A DNA stretch of 8,873 bases from Lachnospiraceae bacterium. GTDB lineage: Bacteria; Bacillota_A; Clostridia; Lachnospirales; Lachnospiraceae. This document shows, piece after piece, positions 5,585-8,873 of the stretch. A program made the translations under genes and the position numbers. Numbering within the stretch: position 1 is the first letter of the stretch; every line of letters begins with the position of its first letter. The stretch lies in assembly GCA_009774465.1 (NCBI GenBank), contig VSNT01000144.1, forward strand, positions 1-8,873, in the 5' to 3' direction. Below the pieces are notes generated by a model. The model searched no databases. It had not been told where the DNA came from and saw nothing but the letters and a program-made list of their open reading frames with translations.

Positions 5585-6621
5585 TAGTAAAGGGATCCTG
5601 AATTTACAATAGGCTGGGCGTCCCTATTGCCGCAAAGTACTACTAAAAGGTTGGATACCATAGCCGCTTTTCTCTCCTCATCAAGCAAAACCACTTCTTT
5701 TTCAGAAAGACGCTCCAACGCCATCTCCACCATTCCCACTGCTCCGTCAACAATCATCTTTCTGGCATCAATGATTGCCGACGCCTGCTGCCTCTGCAGC
5801 ATGACTGCTGCAATTTCCGGCGCATAGGCAAGATAAGTGATCCTCGCCTCAATCACTTCAATTCCCGCATCCAGAACCTTACTCTGGATTTCCTTACGAA
5901 TCCGGTCTGCAACCATTTCGCTGGAACCTCTAAGGCTTCCTTCATCCGCCACTCCGTCCCCGGTAGTATCCACATTTTCCGCCACATCATAAGGGTAAAT
6001 ACGGACAATATTGCGCAGCGCGCTGTCACACTGTAAGGACAAATACTCTTTATAATTATCCACATTAAACACTGCTTTTGCTGTATCGGTTACCCTCCAC
6101 ATAACAGCAATTGCAATTTCCACAGGATTTCCCAGGCAGTCGTTGATTTTCTGCCTGCTGTTATTCAAGGTCATGATTTTCAAAGACACCTTTTTACTTA
6201 CACCAGAAGCCATTTCTGCAGTTGCTGCCGAAGCGGAAATCTGCAAAATCTTTCCTGCGCTGCTTTCCACATCGCCGCTCTGATTTAATTTGGTACCGGC
6301 TGCCGGATTTACACTGACGCAAAAAGGATTCACATAATAAAAGCCTTCCTCCTTTATCGTCCCTATATACTTTCCAAACAAAGTTAAAACCAGCGCTTCC
6401 TGGGGTTTTAACACTTTAAGTCCGCAAAAGAGAACCCAGCCAAATGCTGTGTAAAGGATTCCCAGCACTAATGCTATGATACCGGGCGCAAATCCGTCTC
6501 CATGACCATCCAGCAAAACAGCCCCCAATACAATTGCTCCTATGCCAGCTGCATATAGCAATATAAAAAGGAACATCATTCCCATTCCGTTTTTATTTTT
6601 CTGTAATATTTTTTCTTCCAT
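5584..6621 (-). CDS. SPFH/band-7 domain membrane protein
   Basis: 345 residues, start fixed by GGAGG (6634-6630), 8 nt before the ATG. Two transmembrane segments (about 14-37 and 44-67) are followed by the SPFH core beginning LKPQEALVLTLFGKYIGTI (71-89), EEGFYYVNPF (91-100) and, after an extended stretch (111-146), strands ending in IAIAVMWRVTDT (169-180). The C-terminal helical part includes RQQASAIIDARKMIVDGAV (277-295), typical of flotillin/stomatin oligomer helices. Known of the family: ring-like membrane scaffolds that organise microdomains or associate with proteases. Specific partner unknown; no NfeD or HflC partner is visible here. Odd feature: an acidic DTTGDGVADE insert at 218-227 resembles calcium-binding loops. 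Co-expressed with the Arc-like protein and driven by a promoter with phased repeats. Confidence 0.92.
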   Translation of the reverse strand: MEEKILQKNKNGMGMMFLFILLYAAGIGAIVLGAVLLDGHGDGFAPGIIALVLGILYTAFGWVLFCGLKVLKPQEALVLTLFGKYIGTIKEEGFYYVNPFCVSVNPAAGTKLNQSGDVESSAGKILQISASAATAEMASGVSKKVSLKIMTLNNSRQKINDCLGNPVEIAIAVMWRVTDTAKAVFNVDNYKEYLSLQCDSALRNIVRIYPYDVAENVDTTGDGVADEGSLRGSSEMVADRIRKEIQSKVLDAGIEVIEARITYLAYAPEIAAVMLQRQQASAIIDARKMIVDGAVGMVEMALERLSEKEVVLLDEERKAAMVSNLLVVLCGNRDAQPIVNSGSLY

Positions 6622-6640
6622 TTCCTTTTCCTCCGTGTTT

Positions 6641-6671
6641 TGATATTTTTATGATATTATTTTGATATCAA
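6641..6671. promoter_or_regulatory. Three TGATAT direct repeats spaced 11 bp, candidate operator
   Basis: TGATAT occurs at 6641-6646, 6652-6657 and 6663-6668, each start 11 bp after the last, about one helical turn. The last copy is part of a perfect palindrome TTGATATCAA (6662-6671). The repeats cover the spacer, -10 box and start region of the SPFH promoter. Such tandem sites suit ribbon-helix-helix dimers bound side by side, and this operon encodes one. The position of the repeats predicts repression. Confidence 0.65.
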
Positions 6672-6679
6672 TTTGTCAA
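6651..6679 (-). promoter_or_regulatory. Sigma-A promoter of the SPFH/Arc-like operon
   Basis: Perfect -35 TTGACA (6679-6674) and -10 TATCAT (6656-6651) with a 17-bp spacer on the minus strand. The expected start is near 6644, about 23 nt before the ATG, leaving a short leader with the GGAGG site. Confidence 0.82.
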
Positions 6680-6699
6680 TATAGTTTAACCTTTAAATA

Positions 6700-6731
6700 A
6701 TTTTGCATTTAAATGATTTTGCTTCTAAATG
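6700..6731. repeat. Two adjacent 16-bp imperfect direct repeats upstream of the SPFH promoter
   Basis: ATTTTGCATTTAAATG (6700-6715) is followed directly by ATTTTGCTTCTAAATG (6716-6731), differing only in the central three positions. GCATTTA (6705-6711) and TAAATGC (6726-6732) also form an inverted pair. They lie about 20 bp upstream of the -35 box, a position suited to an activator or UP-like element. Confidence 0.5.
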
Positions 6732-6733
6732 CA

Positions 6734-6770
6734 GAAAAGCGTTCATTGGTTTTTCCAACAAACACTTTTC
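6734..6770. terminator. Imperfect hairpin after the anti-sigma gene, possible terminator
   Basis: GAAAAG-c-GTT-ca-TTGG pairs with CCAA-ca-AAC-a-CTTTTC around a 5-nt loop (6750-6754), 13 bp with small mismatches. It lies about 70 nt after the stop of the DUF4179 gene on the minus strand. No T-tract follows, so termination is only suggested by position. Confidence 0.35.
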
Positions 6771-6841
6771 CGCTTTAATGCCTGATACATTTCAATATTA
6801 TATCCTGCATTTTATTTTCTGGTTTTTAATGCTTCTACTAC

Positions 6842-8023
6842 TCACTGCACATGAATTTCCCTGGAAATAACCGCCTTATCCGCAGCACTGCTGTTCATGC
6901 CCTCATTCTCCATCTGCACCCAGTCGTCCAAATTGTCAAAAATGAAGATATACAACGTTTTTATCTCTTTACCCTGAACAGCAAACCCGGCTCTGCCTGC
7001 CATTTCCATATCTGAATAAAGCATCTCCCCATCCTGATTAAACAAAATCGTCTGACAGGGTTCATAAGACCACCCAAGAAGTTCAAACATCTCTGCATCT
7101 GTCATATCAGGATCTTTTGAAAGCAGCTTTTCCCTTCTGTCCTCTGTCAGTTCTCTCTGTTCTCCCGGCGTTGTGGTATGGACAATCACCTGATAGGGAG
7201 AGATCACTACATTATCAAGGGTAATATTTCCTTTTTTCTCGCCAACTTCAATGGTCTTTACATCTGTTTCATTCACCTCAAATGGAAGGACAATATTCCA
7301 GGCGCCATCCGTCCAATGAGATGCAGATATTTCTTCGTTATTAAGCATCCTGTCATCATCATAGCCAAGGCCGCTTATATTTAAATTCAGTTTTCCGCTG
7401 CCTGAAGCTTTCTCTGCAAGGTTCATTTTCAACAGGCCTGCAAAGGTGTGACTGTCAATTACCTTTCCCTCAAAGGTATTTTCAAACTGTTCAGGCGTAT
7501 TTCCATCAATATTCCATGTTCCGTTTATATAAAATCCTGCTGCTGTTTTATTATCTGCAGTATTCAGGCCTGTATAATGTTCCGGAATATGTGTAAAGTC
7601 TGCATCTTCCGCTTCAATATTTACCGTAAGGAATATGGAATATCCATCACAGTAGACTTCCGATGCAGTCAGTGTTATTCCTTTATCAGACACAGAATAC
7701 TCCGTTGTGTCCAAATTGCCTGTATGATCTTCATTTGTCAGAACAGTTTCCTTCTCCGTGTAATCGCCGGAATATATAACATCACCTTCAACCTTATCAA
7801 AAATTTTTCCAATCAGCGGAATCTTTGCTGCAAGCACCGGATTAAAGTAACCCAGTCCAAGGATTCCAACAACAACCGCTGCAGCAGCGGCGGCCACAGC
7901 TTTTCCAATTTTACCAAATTTCTTCATTTTACCCTTCCTCCTTTTACGTACTTGAATTTCTCCGTCACTTATTTCAGGAGCAAGGGCCTGCTTTAAGATC
8001 TGATCCAATTTTTCATCTGTCAT
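6842..8023 (-). CDS. DUF4179-family anti-sigma factor, single-pass membrane protein
   Basis: 393 residues. GGAGG (8037-8033) is 9 nt before the ATG. A cytoplasmic N-terminus of about 40 residues (DEKLDQILKQAL, then the basic RKRRKGKMKKFGK) would hold the sigma factor. One transmembrane helix (about 41-60, alanine-rich) is followed by NPVLAAKIPLIGKIFDKV (61-78), the stretch after the membrane that marks DUF4179 proteins. About 315 extracellular residues follow and are predicted mostly beta. The gene overlaps the end of the sigma factor gene by 11 bp, the usual arrangement of an ECF sigma/anti-sigma pair. Known of the family: anti-sigma function is proposed from context; the inducing signal is not known. 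No lysozyme-binding (DUF3298) motif was recognised. The large outer domain suggests direct sensing of an envelope signal or processing by a site-1 protease; that is inference. Confidence 0.87.
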   Translation of the reverse strand: MTDEKLDQILKQALAPEISDGEIQVRKRRKGKMKKFGKIGKAVAAAAAAVVVGILGLGYFNPVLAAKIPLIGKIFDKVEGDVIYSGDYTEKETVLTNEDHTGNLDTTEYSVSDKGITLTASEVYCDGYSIFLTVNIEAEDADFTHIPEHYTGLNTADNKTAAGFYINGTWNIDGNTPEQFENTFEGKVIDSHTFAGLLKMNLAEKASGSGKLNLNISGLGYDDDRMLNNEEISASHWTDGAWNIVLPFEVNETDVKTIEVGEKKGNITLDNVVISPYQVIVHTTTPGEQRELTEDRREKLLSKDPDMTDAEMFELLGWSYEPCQTILFNQDGEMLYSDMEMAGRAGFAVQGKEIKTLYIFIFDNLDDWVQMENEGMNSSAADKAVISREIHVQ

Positions 8024-8552
8024 ATCCTATCGCCTCCAATTTTTCCTTTAACTGCTTCTTTGCTTTCCGCATTCGACTTTTAACGGTTCCCTCCGGCAAT
8101 TCGAGAATCTCAGATATCTCGCTGATCTGCATGTCCGCCGAATAATACAAATAAATTGGTATCCTGTACTTTTCAGGCAGAGTGGCCACTAATCCCTGAA
8201 TCATATCTACTTCATTTTGCTGCAGTACGATATGTTCCGGCGAAACTTCATTGTCATAATCAGCTACTTCATGTCCTTCCTCAGACATCTCTTCCATACT
8301 GTCAATCGGAACCAGCCTCATTCTGTTTGCGTATTTTTTCCTCTTATTTCTCCAAAGATAAATTGAAGTGGATAAAGCGTAACTCTTTGTGTTCTGCGCA
8401 GAGTCCAGTCTGTTCCTTTTCTCCAGCAGCTTGAGCATAGTGTCCTGATACAGTTCGTCCCCATTTTCCGCATCCCCGGCTGTCATCCGGCAAAACCGCA
8501 GAATATCCTTTCCAAACTTCAGGACAAACCGCTCGAATTCATCATTATTCAT
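8013..8552 (-). CDS. ECF-type RNA polymerase sigma-70 factor
   Basis: 179 residues, the usual ECF length. Region 2 spans about 6-75, with AENGDELYQDTMLKLLEKR (28-46) and the conserved helix around TKSYALSTSIYLWRNKRKKY (55-74). An acidic linker (86-102, EEMSEEGHEV...) follows. Region 4 spans about 113-172, with LVATLPEKYRIPIYLYY (121-137) and the helix-turn-helix ISEISEILELPEGTVKSRMRKAKKQL (143-168). GGGGAG (8567-8562) is 9 nt before the ATG. It overlaps the DUF4179 gene by 11 bp, so it is presumably held at the membrane by that protein. ECF factors often activate their own operon, but I find no clear ECF-type promoter in the 320 bp upstream; the hairpin repeats lie there. Regulon unknown. Confidence 0.93.
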   Translation of the reverse strand: MNNDEFERFVLKFGKDILRFCRMTAGDAENGDELYQDTMLKLLEKRNRLDSAQNTKSYALSTSIYLWRNKRKKYANRMRLVPIDSMEEMSEEGHEVADYDNEVSPEHIVLQQNEVDMIQGLVATLPEKYRIPIYLYYSADMQISEISEILELPEGTVKSRMRKAKKQLKEKLEAIGYDR

Positions 8553-8873
8553 AGCAGCTATCTCCCCTCTTCTCTTATGTCAGTCAAATGTCCCGCAGCA
8601 GGCTGCGGGGTATTTACCTCGCGGCAGCCGCCAAATGGACGTGCCGGCATGTCGGCCCGGTTCGCTGCTCGTGGGAGTGAAATACCGCGCAGCAGGCTGC
8701 GGAGTATTTCACCCTCGCGGCAGTCGCCAAGGTCATGCAAGCATGACTTTGGCTCGTTGCCCGCGGGAATAAATCGACTTGTCGGCTTTCAAACATTTGC
8801 CCTTGCATATATATATTGTCATGAGGCTGGAAAAAGTTTTCAAATTTTACTTCTTTTATAGTGGTTTCGGTAC
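8553..8873. other. Gene-free region upstream of the sigma factor gene
   Basis: 321 bp. From 8553 to 8591 there is only the sigma factor ribosome site and a short leader. Positions 8592-8770 hold the GC-rich hairpin repeat array. Positions 8771-8873 are AT-rich; on the minus strand TTGAAA followed 17 bp later by GACAAT is a weak promoter candidate. Open frames across the repeats on both strands are products of GC-rich, stop-poor sequence and have no ribosome sites or recognisable products. Confidence 0.6.
8592..8770. repeat. Tandem GC-rich hairpin repeat array (two copies, about 94-96 bp period)
   Basis: Each copy has a short hairpin module and a long hairpin module. The short modules share GCAGCAGGCTGCGG exactly (8595-8608 and 8689-8702); the first is CCCGCAG/CTGCGGG, while the second is embedded in outer arms GAAATAC/GTATTTC (8679-8685, 8704-8710). 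The long modules both start CCTCGCGGCAG and fold on themselves. The second (8712-8767) has a near-perfect core, CCAAGGTCATGC against GCATGACTTTGG (8727-8752) around AA. The first (8617-8677) is the same design with more mismatches. A degenerate copy lies at 2424-2503. Consistent with a non-coding, structure-forming repeat family of the host genome; no transposase is present in the window. Confidence 0.8.

Noticed and set aside
7448..7996. Plus-strand 182-codon open frame opposite the anti-sigma gene
   Set aside because: Antisense shadow, rich in Cys, Ile and Phe, with no domain; the opposite strand has an intact DUF4179 protein overlapping its sigma factor.
8592..8770. CRISPR array
   Set aside because: There are only two units of about 95 bp that are self-complementary throughout, without distinct spacers between short identical repeats, and no cas gene is present.
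8558..8861. Open frames on both strands across the GC-rich repeats
   Set aside because: They follow from stop-poor repeat sequence; the encoded peptides mirror the hairpins and show no protein-like pattern or ribosome site.

Overview
The window reads as chromosomal DNA of a gut-type Clostridia, most likely Lachnospiraceae. The gene families (large serine recombinase, MarR/flavodoxin pair, SPFH protein with an Arc-like partner, DUF5722 secreted protein, ECF sigma factor with a DUF4179 anti-sigma), the purine-rich ribosome binding sites and the moderate GC content all fit; species cannot be named from sequence alone.

Layout. Positions 1-940 (minus strand) hold the N-terminal 256 residues of a large serine recombinase, running off the left edge, preceded by an 8-bp overlapping 59-aa ORF. 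Positions 1015-2415 (plus strand) hold an AT-richer three-gene operon: MarR regulator, HemG-like flavodoxin, small lipoprotein. It is driven by a textbook sigma-A promoter whose -10 box sits inside a perfect 14-bp inverted repeat. A hairpin repeat lies in the convergent gap 2416-2524. Everything from 2525 to 8552 is on the minus strand, in three transcriptional blocks. In order of transcription these are: ECF sigma factor and DUF4179 anti-sigma factor (8552-6842); SPFH membrane protein and ribbon-helix-helix protein (6621-5381); DUF5722 glycosidase-like secreted protein and a lipoprotein (5246-2525). Positions 8553-8873 contain no gene but a GC-rich tandem hairpin repeat related to the one at 2424-2503.

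How the parts may work together. The sigma/anti-sigma pair is a membrane signalling switch. The SPFH operon looks autoregulated: three TGATAT repeats spaced exactly 11 bp overlap its promoter, and the operon itself encodes an Arc-like DNA-binding protein. The DUF5722 operon has its own promoter starting at the stop codon of that DNA-binding gene and a hairpin in its leader RNA. The MarR operon is probably a self-repressed redox or stress response unit. The most noteworthy signals are the phased repeats in the SPFH promoter, the nested MarR operator, the alternating hairpin repeats, and the small ORF coupled to the recombinase.
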